Source: Aculops lycopersici (Eukaryota > Arthropoda > Arachnida > Trombidiformes > Eriophyidae). From it: 64,000 nucleotides of DNA. Position 1 is the first letter of the stretch. Every line of letters begins with the position of its first letter. The notes beneath the pieces are model-generated. The model saw nothing but the letters and a program-made list of their open reading frames with translations, did not search any database and was not told the origin of the DNA. The stretch covers positions 974,592 through 1,038,591 of the forward strand of contig WNKI01000003.1 of assembly GCA_015350385.1 (NCBI GenBank), in the 5' to 3' direction. This document shows positions 53,527 to 62,064 of the stretch, in pieces. The translations under genes were made by a program, and so were the position numbers.

Positions 53527-56500
53527 ATGAGCTCGTCCGACGATATCATCGTTGGCTGGCAAGAGAATAACGGCCAAAATTCGCCCCCGCATTCGGGCCA
53601 AATTAATAAACAATCGAATAACAAGCGATCCAAAATCGAGGTCGATGGTGACACAATGACTACCACGGCAAGTAGCAAATCGAAGGCAGAACTTACAAGC
53701 AAGCAACTGGCAAACTCCGCTGGTGGCAATACCAGCAATCTTGCCACAACACCAGTTTCAGAAATGGAGCAAGCTACCACTGAACCGCAACAAAGATCAC
53801 AAAAAGCAAGCAGCAAATCTCAGGAAAACCCCTCGACAAGGAACACCACCAATATATCCTCTTCGTCGCCGACTTCATCCTCATCGCCCTCGCCTACTCC
53901 CGCTATGAACCCAACCTCACAATCGCCAACCCCAACTGGGGAGGCATCGACGTTAGCCAATGCGAGCGACGACTCATTTAATCTTTCGCTCGTAATCAAC
54001 GAGTATGATTCCTCCGATCAGTTAAACTCCTCCGCTGATTCCAAGATAGCAACAAGCAGTGATAAATTTGCTGCATCAACTGAACCATCAAAGGCAGATA
54101 GCAGAGAACCCAACAATACGGATGAACAAATGCAAGTCAACAACCTAGAGGAAGATGATGACGATGATGCAACTTCTAGTGCCGTCGAGGTTGCCGCTGC
54201 TGCGGCAGCTGCCGCGGTCGCAGCCCGATCACCCTCATCCTCATCAGCAAGCTCATCTTCCCCTTCACCTTCATCCTCACCATCACCAACCACAACTCAA
54301 GATGGTGGCGCTAGTAATGAGCTAAGCAACAGCAAGTTAACCAAATCATCAACTCTCACGACGACTGCCAATGCAAATGAACTCAGGAACAACAATAATA
54401 ACTCATCTTCAATATCAATCAACGCTACAAGCTCTTGCTCAGATAATCAGATCGACTCTAATACATCATCGCAAGCTCCACCGGCAGCCTTTTCAGACGA
54501 TTCAACTTCGATGACGGCCACAACAACTACCACCACAAACACTGCAACATCTTCAGGCAAACAGCAAGTTCCAATCAGTAACAATAATAACAACAGTGTT
54601 AGTAAAGGTATTAGTAGCAGTAGTGATTCTACCACAACAATCGAAGGTGGTAGCACAACAAGTGCTAACATTAACTTCAAGATTGAAGACAATAACAATC
54701 TAAGCCTTGTTGCCACAAGCGCAACAACCCTAAAGAATGAAATAGATTCCAATAATAGCTTGATCTTGTCAGCAAGAACTGGCAACAATGCATCAAACTA
54801 TAACAGTAGCAACGATAATAATAGTATCAATAATACAAACAACGAATCGCAGGTGGCAATTGATAGCCGGGATGCTGAAATATCAGCCGAGCTCAGATGG
54901 ACACCAGGCGTTCCGGATTGCGATCTCATGATGTACCTGAGAGCGGCTAGAAGTATGGCTGCTTTTGCTGGTATGTGCGATGGAGGCAATTCAACAGATG
55001 ATTGTAATCCAGCAACTAGAGATGATACAACCATAAATGCGCTGGAGTTATTACATGAATGCAACTATGACACTGGTAGAGCATTACAAGCGCTAGTCAA
55101 AAATCCTATACCTAAAGGTGTGGATAAAAAATGGAGTGACGATGAGCAGAAACGTTTCATCAAAGGCATCAGAAAGGAGGGTAAGGACTTTTTCAAAATA
55201 CGCAACGAATTGTTACCGCACAAGGAAGTCTCAGAGCTAGTTGAATTCTATTATTTATTCAAGAAGACCTCACTATTCACAGGTTCAAAGACTAATCGTC
55301 GAAGGAGACCTGCGCCTAGCAAGCTGAAGCCATGCAAAAATCTCATCAATCGCGAAAGTAACCTCGAGGTTGGAGATTGCGCTTCGTCTGATGAGAGTGG
55401 AGATGGTAGCAATGATAATGAAGAGACAACAAACAGCAGCAATAACACAGCGGCCGCTAAGAAACATCAGCTCCAAAATCAACAAGATGCCTCTGGAATG
55501 CAAGATAACAACACATCGAACTCTCCTACCAGTGGCGACCAATCTATTTCAGATCATCAGTCTGCAACAATGATGCCGGACGGTCTAGACGACGATAACA
55601 AGCAAGCCAACCAGCAGTACAATAGCGAGTTAGCGCATTCATCAAATAGTAGAGCAAAAATTAAGAAATTATTCCAAGACTCTCGTAATCAGAGAGATCC
55701 TCAATCTGAAAGTGTGACTGGTCAAGTTAAAGTCGAAAGTTCTTTGACTGATTCAGAAGAGATTAAACCAGTGACGGTTAAAGACGAGAATAATGCTACC
55801 TATCCCGTTCCAACATCCACCCGTTCGGATGATAAAGGTTTGAAGCCAAACTTGCCCATAAATACACATGCCTCTTCCAGCTCACCGACAATCAAGCAAG
55901 CACACGACCAAAAGCCCCCCATATCGCCGCAGATTGGTGATTCGAATTTTAACCAATCGGCGCCCAGGTCGTCACAAGAACAGTTGCCAAACAAGTGCTC
56001 ATCGTTAGCCCAGCTAGCAGATCGCTTTGGTCAATCATCTCCGAGTCACGGATCGCCGTCGAACAACAGACCTTCCTTAGGAATTCCACCACCGCCACCC
56101 CAGCAGCAGGCTTCATGCGCTCATCTAGCTCAGCTGACGGAGAGTATTGGGCAACCTTCACCTAACGCCGCCCCATCGCCCAACCAAAGGCCTCCACCAC
56201 CAACTAGCCTACCTCAGGGTATGCCGCCAATGTCCATCCCAGGATTTCCAGGTCTACCAGGAATGGCGAACATGCAATTCAACATGCCATTTTGGAACTA
56301 TGGGCAACCACCAAGACCAGGTCAGCCTGGCTTTGGATTGCCGCCTGGTATAATTCCTCCGATACCTGGTTTCCCCGGCTACCCACCTGTTCCTCCGCTT
56401 ATACCTCCTCAACCGCCAGTCACGTCTCCGGCTAGCACCAAACTGCCCACACCTAAGGGGGGATCATCATCACGTCCGGGTGGCAGTGCACCATCGCCGG

Positions 56501-57948
56501 GCGGTAGCGGCCACTCCAGTCAACAAGGTGCGAACAAGGGTCCAATGCTGAGTCCGCATCACCAACAACCTGGGCCTAGTACATTGTCGCCAAGCATCAA
56601 TCAGTCTGGCTCAAGTCCCAACAAAATTCGCACCAACAACGCAATATTCACTAGAGTTATTCAGCGTCCAGACCAAATTACTTGTGCAAGAACCGATTGG
56701 ACCTTCAAGCCACAATCGAATGATGCCGAGTGGTATAGACGAGCTCAAGACAGGAAACGAAAGATAGATAAGGGTGAACATAATGAGCCCAAAAAGATGG
56801 CTACGACCGAGAGAGAAGCACCACAGCATCATCTACCACCAACTATGAATCAGCCACACCACCCGATGCCGCCACAAGGTTTACCTAATCCTAACTTAAT
56901 GTCACACCCACAAATGGCGCGCGAACGAGACCTGCCTCAACAGCATCCGGCGCCACCTCTAGGGCCTCCCAGTCAACCGGATCCATCACACCTTCTAAGT
57001 CATCCAATGCCTGGCTCGATGGAGAGGCCCCAGTTACCACGTTTCATGGATAATCCGGGTGGGCCATTCAACTTTAGACACTCACCAGGTGATCTCACTC
57101 GACCTCATGGTGCATTTTCACCAGCAAGCTTCCCACCGAGAGGAACGCCAACTTCATTACCAAGCTCCATTCCTGGATTTCCTCCAGGGCCAAACAGCTT
57201 CCCAGCTATCCCCATGCAAGGTGCCTTGGAGCAGTTCCTCATGCAATATCATCTCTACAACGCAAGAGAGCAAGAGGAGAGGGAACGTGAGAGAGAACGA
57301 CAACAGGAACGTGATAGGCATGAGCAAGACATGAGAAGAATCGCAAATGCTAGTGCGAACCAAGCACCTAGCATGGAGCAATGTTTTGATATGCACAGAC
57401 GTTTGCTTGCTAACCAGCATCCAGGTTTCCCCGGAGCACCTGGAGCCAACCTTCCACCACCAGGTTTGCACAATCCAGGTGGGCCAAATCCAGGATTGGG
57501 AATGTTGTTTCCACCAGGCGATCACCCTGGTGCTCAACTCTTCAACGAAAGAATGAACCAGGAACGCTTCAACCTATCATCGGAAGCTCTGTTTAGACAA
57601 ATCCAGATGGGTCAGTGCCCAGACTTGTCTCAAGCTCACGCGGCTCTCGCTGCCTTGGGACATTTGGGTGGTGGTTCTGGCGGAGGTAGACCTCATGATG
57701 GACCAGGCGGACCTGGTGGTCTTGCCGGGTTACCACCGCCACACAGTCAAGCAGATGGAATGAACCCTGGTGGACCACCGAATCCACTCCTCGGGCCAGG
57801 TTTCCCCGGTGCACCAGGAGGCATCAGACCCATAATTCCAGGTCGCGACTTTTTCCTGCCTCCAGGTATGCATGATCCTAGCGCACTTCACCAACTTCAG
57901 GAGACACAAAGGCAAGCAGAACTTGCTAGATATTACAATTTCGGTTAG
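53527..57948 (+). CDS. RERE: RERE/Atrophin (Grunge)-like corepressor
   Basis: 1473 residues, one exon. The first 455 residues are Ser/Asn/Thr/Ala low complexity. The ELM2-like segment (about 456-530) contains [18 protein letters not shown], nearly identical to RERE, and runs into a SANT domain (about 535-582). After Ser/Pro-rich sequence, the Atrophin C-terminal region appears: [18 protein letters not shown] (about 1041-1058), an Arg/Glu-dipeptide run (about 1245-1273) and a Pro/Gly-rich tail ending [12 protein letters not shown]. Atrophins are nuclear corepressors that recruit HDAC1/2 through ELM2-SANT and act with Tailless-type nuclear receptors. Compared with vertebrate RERE, the N-terminal BAH domain and the GATA zinc finger after SANT are not visible. 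They may be lost, as the upstream in-frame stop and TATA box leave little room for them. Confidence 0.9.
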   Translation: MSSSDDIIVGWQENNGQNSPPHSGQINKQSNNKRSKIEVDGDTMTTTASSKSKAELTSKQLANSAGGNTSNLATTPVSEMEQATTEPQQRSQKASSKSQENPSTRNTTNISSSSPTSSSSPSPTPAMNPTSQSPTPTGEASTLANASDDSFNLSLVINEYDSSDQLNSSADSKIATSSDKFAASTEPSKADSREPNNTDEQMQVNNLEEDDDDDATSSAVEVAAAAAAAAVAARSPSSSSASSSSPSPSSSPSPTTTQDGGASNELSNSKLTKSSTLTTTANANELRNNNNNSSSISINATSSCSDNQIDSNTSSQAPPAAFSDDSTSMTATTTTTTNTATSSGKQQVPISNNNNNSVSKGISSSSDSTTTIEGGSTTSANINFKIEDNNNLSLVATSATTLKNEIDSNNSLILSARTGNNASNYNSSNDNNSINNTNNESQVAIDSRDAEISAELRWTPGVPDCDLMMYLRAARSMAAFAGMCDGGNSTDDCNPATRDDTTINALELLHECNYDTGRALQALVKNPIPKGVDKKWSDDEQKRFIKGIRKEGKDFFKIRNELLPHKEVSELVEFYYLFKKTSLFTGSKTNRRRRPAPSKLKPCKNLINRESNLEVGDCASSDESGDGSNDNEETTNSSNNTAAAKKHQLQNQQDASGMQDNNTSNSPTSGDQSISDHQSATMMPDGLDDDNKQANQQYNSELAHSSNSRAKIKKLFQDSRNQRDPQSESVTGQVKVESSLTDSEEIKPVTVKDENNATYPVPTSTRSDDKGLKPNLPINTHASSSSPTIKQAHDQKPPISPQIGDSNFNQSAPRSSQEQLPNKCSSLAQLADRFGQSSPSHGSPSNNRPSLGIPPPPPQQQASCAHLAQLTESIGQPSPNAAPSPNQRPPPPTSLPQGMPPMSIPGFPGLPGMANMQFNMPFWNYGQPPRPGQPGFGLPPGIIPPIPGFPGYPPVPPLIPPQPPVTSPASTKLPTPKGGSSSRPGGSAPSPGGSGHSSQQGANKGPMLSPHHQQPGPSTLSPSINQSGSSPNKIRTNNAIFTRVIQRPDQITCARTDWTFKPQSNDAEWYRRAQDRKRKIDKGEHNEPKKMATTEREAPQHHLPPTMNQPHHPMPPQGLPNPNLMSHPQMARERDLPQQHPAPPLGPPSQPDPSHLLSHPMPGSMERPQLPRFMDNPGGPFNFRHSPGDLTRPHGAFSPASFPPRGTPTSLPSSIPGFPPGPNSFPAIPMQGALEQFLMQYHLYNAREQEERERERERQQERDRHEQDMRRIANASANQAPSMEQCFDMHRRLLANQHPGFPGAPGANLPPPGLHNPGGPNPGLGMLFPPGDHPGAQLFNERMNQERFNLSSEALFRQIQMGQCPDLSQAHAALAALGHLGGGSGGGRPHDGPGGPGGLAGLPPPHSQADGMNPGGPPNPLLGPGFPGAPGGIRPIIPGRDFFLPPGMHDPSALHQLQETQRQAELARYYNFG

Positions 57949-57979
57949 AGTTGGCCCATGAGCTAACTGTCTTCGATCA

Positions 57980-57985
57980 AATAAA
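57980..57985 (+). terminator. Polyadenylation signal AATAAA of RERE
   Basis: Plus-strand AATAAA about 30 nt after the RERE stop, which predicts a very short 3' UTR. Confidence 0.55.
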
Positions 57986-58117
57986 TCATCAGTCTTCCCA
58001 CGACATCAATCGTTGATCCAGCTATTTTCTCATACATTCTTATATACCCATCACAGATCTAATCAGCAAACCTAGTTTGATTTAACTACAACCCGACATT
58101 GTCGAGCTGGGTGTAGT

Positions 58118-58123
58118 TTTATT
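58118..58123 (-). terminator. Polyadenylation signal AATAAA of the small membrane-protein gene
   Basis: Minus-strand AATAAA 60 nt after that gene's stop. It sits at the edge of an imperfect stem-loop (AACTACA at 58084-58090 pairing with TGTAGTT at 58112-58118) between two convergent genes. Confidence 0.5.
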
Positions 58124-58182
58124 GACTACATCATGATCAACAATAAGCTAAGAATTTTAAATGACTATCCTTGATGAACTTT

Positions 58183-58434
58183 TCACTCAGAGACTTCATT
58201 CTTCGCAGCCTCGCGAGCTTGTTGTTTTAGCATCAAAACATGAGGACCGACTCCAGCCCGATAGTTAGGTAGATTATATAGAATATACGCTGGGGTTGAA
58301 ACAATGCCCATAAATATGACAACTTTCCAGAATTTGAGTTCCCATTTTGGTATTCTGTTAAATGGTGGAGTCCATCTGGTTTTAGCATGAGGTGCTGGGT
58401 GAAGGCTGCTTACGGATAGGTCCTTTACTCCCAT
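58183..58434 (-). CDS. Small single-pass membrane protein, unrecognised
   Basis: 83 residues. One hydrophobic helix (about residues 37-53, WKVVIFMGIVSTPAYIL) has a Trp/Pro/Arg-rich segment before it (TRWTPPFNRIPKWELKFW) and a polar C-terminal helix after it. Size, topology and the basic, His/Pro-containing N-terminus recall the small accessory subunits of respiratory complexes such as COX7 or NDUFB types, but I cannot match it to one. It has a polyadenylation signal at a proper distance and a 440-bp upstream gap shared with PEX13, which supports a real gene. Confidence 0.7.
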   Translation of the reverse strand: MGVKDLSVSSLHPAPHAKTRWTPPFNRIPKWELKFWKVVIFMGIVSTPAYILYNLPNYRAGVGPHVLMLKQQAREAAKNEVSE

Positions 58435-58877
58435 TGTGATAATATTTTGAGTTTTATCCTATCAGATGATAATATGATCTAGTGAACACCGTGAGGATTG
58501 ATGAAAACAATAATAATGTCGCACGAGTTAGAAAGAGAATAAATCTTCATAACATTAAAGCTTGGGGTCCCTAGAGAAAATTTGCCCTTGGTTGTTCTCC
58601 AACGCGCTTCGCATCGGGCATGCGCAGATTAAATTAAGCGCGCATATTCGAATGCAATGACTTGCTTCACACCGAGAGTATTTGGAACAAGTTGTTATGA
58701 CCTTAAGCAAAAAAAGCCAAGACATTGTTGTGATATAACACTCACCTACGCATTTATCTGGACATGTTGAATCCTCATCAGGGTACAGTTACAAACAAAA
58801 TATTAATTCTTCGAAAATCAGAATTCTCAATTCTATATTCAACTTGGACATTATTAGATAACGAATAATTGCTTGGA
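58435..58877. promoter_or_regulatory. Divergent promoter region, small membrane protein (-) and PEX13 (+)
   Basis: 443 bp. CATGCGCA at 58619-58626 inside GGCATGCGCAG resembles an NRF1 half-site, a common element of metazoan housekeeping and mitochondrial-gene promoters. An AAGCGCGCAT lies about 15 bp further on. No TATA box. Confidence 0.45.
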
Positions 58878-59699
58878 ATGACTCCATCCACATCTAAGGA
58901 GGAGGTCCCTCCCCTACCGCCTCGTCCAAATGAACAACCACAACTTGTAGCTCGAAGATTTTCCCCATACGGTGCAATGTCGCCCTACGGACACCCATCG
59001 CCCTACTTTGGCATGGGCGCATCCCATTTGGGTTCGCCCTTTGGAGTGGTGCCAGTTCCAGGTGTCGATGCAACATTCCAGTCTATTCAGTCGATTGTCC
59101 AAGCAATATCATCCATTTCCATGATGCTGGAATCAACATACATGGCAGTAAACTCGTCATTTCGAGCCGTGATGGATGTTGCAGATCATTTCATAAATTT
59201 GAAGAACAACATATCGAGTGTCTTCTCTGCTGTATCCTTACTTAGAACAATCAAGTGGTTCTTCCAAAGAATTTTATACATGTTCAATCTGGTTGGCGAG
59301 GAACAAATCTGGTCACAATCATTAACTGATGCAAAGGATAAATTACAAGAGGGACAGCAATCAATCCTACAAAACAGACAATCATCTTGGCCTATGTTGA
59401 TGTTTCTCGGAGTTGCAGTTGGTGCACCTTACGTCATGTATCAATTCCAGAAGCCACCAACGACATCCGACAAGTGGATGCGCCAAGAGGATTGTCACTA
59501 CATTGCCGAGGCCTTGTATGATTTTAAAACTGACCGGCAAACAGAGATTCCGCTCAAAGTTGGCCAAAAGGTGATCATCGCACCAAAAGAGCAGCAGCCA
59601 AAGATATCAGATTGGTTATTGGCGACCACCGATGGCAAAAAGTCGGGATTGATCCCATTGAACTATGTGAAGATAATAAAGTTTGAGATTGTTGAGTAA
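58878..59699 (+). CDS. PEX13: Peroxin 13, peroxisomal import docking protein
   Basis: 273 residues from the ATG at 58878; the open frame begins nine bases earlier only at a TTG. The N-terminus has a Pro-rich stretch PPLPPRP and Tyr/Gly/Pro repeats (YGAMSPYGHPSPYFGMG), as in PEX13. The conserved core ATFQSIQSIVQAISSISMML with NSSFRAVMDVADHF follows, then a membrane helix (about 169-190, PMLMFLGVAVGAPYVMY) and a C-terminal SH3 domain (about 206-269, ALYDF to IPLNYVKII). PEX13 with PEX14 forms the peroxisomal translocation site for PEX5-bound cargo, and its SH3 faces the matrix/PEX5. The protein is shorter than human (403) because the N-terminal YG-rich region and the tail after SH3 are reduced. 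Confidence 0.93.
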   Translation: MTPSTSKEEVPPLPPRPNEQPQLVARRFSPYGAMSPYGHPSPYFGMGASHLGSPFGVVPVPGVDATFQSIQSIVQAISSISMMLESTYMAVNSSFRAVMDVADHFINLKNNISSVFSAVSLLRTIKWFFQRILYMFNLVGEEQIWSQSLTDAKDKLQEGQQSILQNRQSSWPMLMFLGVAVGAPYVMYQFQKPPTTSDKWMRQEDCHYIAEALYDFKTDRQTEIPLKVGQKVIIAPKEQQPKISDWLLATTDGKKSGLIPLNYVKIIKFEIVE

Positions 59700-59816
59700 G
59701 GTTTGCAGTCCTAAAGGGGTGAACACAGCAATATGATTAATAAGATTGTACAGATGGTATTAGAGGGGGTAAATCTCGAAGATATGAGATATAAATCGAT
59801 GTCAGTGTCTTTGTCA

Positions 59817-60296
59817 TTATTCATCCTCCGCAATCCACTTGTGGGTGCATCTTGGATTTGTGCAAACGTAATATAAACGCATATCGTCCTCGGCTCGTCT
59901 CGATTGGCCTTGAAAAAAGACGGCCTCTTTGTTCTGGCATTTGGGACAGGGGTGGTCTTTCGTTCTTGGTAATGTGGGATCATGTATTACATCACTCACT
60001 ATTCTAGCTAATTCGTCTACTTCGTGAGTAATCTTATTCACGTAGACACAACTGTTGTCGGCATTCATCTTCCAGTCGCAATTCCTGCAGGCATATAACA
60101 ACTTTTTCCTTTCTTTATCCTCCTTTGGATATAACATGTTGTTACACTCATGACAAAATTTGATTCCAACGAATGTAGGTCCAGTCTCTCCGATGGTATT
60201 CAGATCTACTTCATCCTCAGCCATCTCCTCGTGATCTGTTCCACCTTGACCCATTTCGTCATCTTCCATCTCATCTCTATCTTGTTTGAACTCCAT
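59817..60296 (-). CDS. POLR2I: RNA polymerase II subunit RPB9
   Basis: 159 residues from the ATG at 60296; upstream codons to 60350 lack an ATG start. Two zinc ribbons are intact: Cys48/Cys51 with Cys70/Cys73, and Cys117/Cys120 with Cys145/Cys150. The conserved link [10 protein letters not shown] and [15 protein letters not shown] match RPB9 closely. RPB9 sits on the Pol II jaw and acts in start-site choice, fidelity and TFIIS-stimulated cleavage. An acidic N-terminal extension of about 38 residues (Asp/Glu-rich) is longer than the roughly 12 residues of the human protein. It converges on PEX13 with 117 bp between stops. Confidence 0.95.
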   Translation of the reverse strand: MEFKQDRDEMEDDEMGQGGTDHEEMAEDEVDLNTIGETGPTFVGIKFCHECNNMLYPKEDKERKKLLYACRNCDWKMNADNSCVYVNKITHEVDELARIVSDVIHDPTLPRTKDHPCPKCQNKEAVFFQGQSRRAEDDMRLYYVCTNPRCTHKWIAEDE

Positions 60297-60777
60297 TTTA
60301 TAGATCCTTTTCCGATAGTGTGGTTGCAATAATTGATGAAGTATTTCCAAATCACAAGTTTGATTTATGAAAGATCCTCATGCGAAGATATAACTTGATA
60401 AATTTAACACCTCAGTTTTCCTCGTGGAGACTTGGAGAAGGTAAACAAACACGATTAGACGCGAGCCTTTTCACACGCGCCACTTGCACCATGTGCTTTT
60501 GCGCGATAATTTTTGCAAACTGTCATGTGAGTACACGGCGTCTTGCAAATCTCCAGCATAGTCGAAAGATCTCAGCCTATTCAAAGTCGATTGATGTGCA
60601 ATCGACACTCTTGTCAATTCATCTATCTTCCAACTATCTTGAGTTTTGGCGGGTGCCCACTGTCTCGATGCTCGATTTGTACTTTCATTCAAGTAGCCAA
60701 AAATTATTGATAGTTCCTTTTATCTTGGCCAGTCCCATTTTTCCTAGATTTACCGACGAGAAGACAGCATCTTCGAG
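60297..60777. promoter_or_regulatory. Divergent promoter region, RPB9 (-) and SDR (+)
   Basis: 481 bp between start codons. It contains TTTTGCGCG at 60497-60505, the same E2F-like word as in the CDC23/RNF146 promoter. No TATA box is evident. Confidence 0.4.
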
Positions 60778-62058
60778 ATGAGTTCTTTTATTGGAATAAC
60801 AAGTGTCAAGTCTGCCCTTCGGGGTTTATCGAATGCGACAGCTCATATAGTTTCAGTGTGGCTATCATGCTGCATCTTACTGTGGTTTCTCTTCCTCCTA
60901 TTCAAATATCTGCAGACTAAGTTGGGAAGACAAATAAAACCCTCCTCTGACTTGGGTATACTAATAACAGGAGCAACTTCCGGGATCGGACTTGCTGTGA
61001 CAAAGCATTGCTTCAAGCTGGGGTTTTCGGTGTTTGCTTGCTACTACAGTGACAAAGAAGCTGGTTATAGTGAGCTAAAAGAACTTGCAATAGCAGATTA
61101 TGAAAGAATCAAGTTTAAGCGCACCAAAGTTCAAGAAAAGCCCGAATTGTTCTTGATTCCAATGAATGTGAGATCCCCAGAATCCATCAAAGAAGCAGCC
61201 AAACAAGTTGACAGTTTGCAAAACATTCATGGCATAAAATTGCACTGTCTAATCAACAATGCTGGTATTGCCGCCGATGGTCCATTGTGCCTAACTAGCA
61301 GCAAGAGTTTGGAGGCGACGGTTGGCACCAACCTGTTGGGTGCCATGCTAGTATCGAGAGAGTTTCTGTTGAAGATTCTCCAAAGTAAGGGTAGGATAAT
61401 AAATGTTTCCTCTGGTTTATATAGATTACCGACCAAGTGGTCGTCAGTTTATATTGCAACTAAAAGTGGGATTGCCTCATTCTCGAGATCCATCGATCGA
61501 GAGTTGAGAGAAGTCGGCGGCAGGTGTATATGTTTATGTCCAGCTAATTTGATTGGAGCCACGAATATCATTCTGACAACTTTGAAGAATTTTCAACAAT
61601 CAGAACCACTATTAACTGATGAGGAGCGAAAGTTTAATCGTGGAACAATAGATGGATATAGAAGTTGGATGAACAAATTCTATGTCGATAGATTAGGCTA
61701 TGACCTGGAGGGTATGGGTAGGTATGCGGAAGCTCACAATGTGGAAAATTCAGATTTCAACAACGAACGCAAGGACAAGCTTATAACTAGTCAATCTGAG
61801 AGCAAGAAAAGTTGGTTTAGCTGTCTGATGGATCACATAACGAGGACCATTGTTGGAGGTGGGTTTAATATGGGAGGTTTGGTCAATTCTCGCATTGAAT
61901 ACTCGTTTGAACAGGCGATTCGTTTGGAAAACCCACCTGCCTATTTGTATCCGGGTAGTTGGTTTTACAGTAACTTCACGGGACACATATTGGAGTTTTT
62001 GCCACCAATGATACTGGAATTTTTGGTGGAACCTGGCCGTAGGGTATTCTTCACTTGA
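60778..62058 (+). CDS. Membrane-anchored short-chain dehydrogenase/reductase
   Basis: 426 residues. An N-terminal membrane helix (about 25-46) precedes a classical SDR fold. The cofactor motif is TGATSGIG (64-71), the structural motif NNAG (160-163), the catalytic Ser lies in NVSSG (211/212), and the catalytic Tyr225 and Lys229 lie in YIATK. The layout (N-anchor, long C-terminal part, PANLIGATN after the active site) fits the BDH1/17-beta-HSD6/retinol-dehydrogenase group, which oxidises or reduces steroids, retinoids or hydroxybutyrate. I cannot assign the substrate. A poorly conserved insertion lies near residues 315-350. Its stop lies 6 bp from the stop of the convergent ABCC gene, so the two transcripts must overlap. 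Confidence 0.88.
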   Translation: MSSFIGITSVKSALRGLSNATAHIVSVWLSCCILLWFLFLLFKYLQTKLGRQIKPSSDLGILITGATSGIGLAVTKHCFKLGFSVFACYYSDKEAGYSELKELAIADYERIKFKRTKVQEKPELFLIPMNVRSPESIKEAAKQVDSLQNIHGIKLHCLINNAGIAADGPLCLTSSKSLEATVGTNLLGAMLVSREFLLKILQSKGRIINVSSGLYRLPTKWSSVYIATKSGIASFSRSIDRELREVGGRCICLCPANLIGATNIILTTLKNFQQSEPLLTDEERKFNRGTIDGYRSWMNKFYVDRLGYDLEGMGRYAEAHNVENSDFNNERKDKLITSQSESKKSWFSCLMDHITRTIVGGGFNMGGLVNSRIEYSFEQAIRLENPPAYLYPGSWFYSNFTGHILEFLPPMILEFLVEPGRRVFFT

Positions 62059-62064
62059 TCTTTA

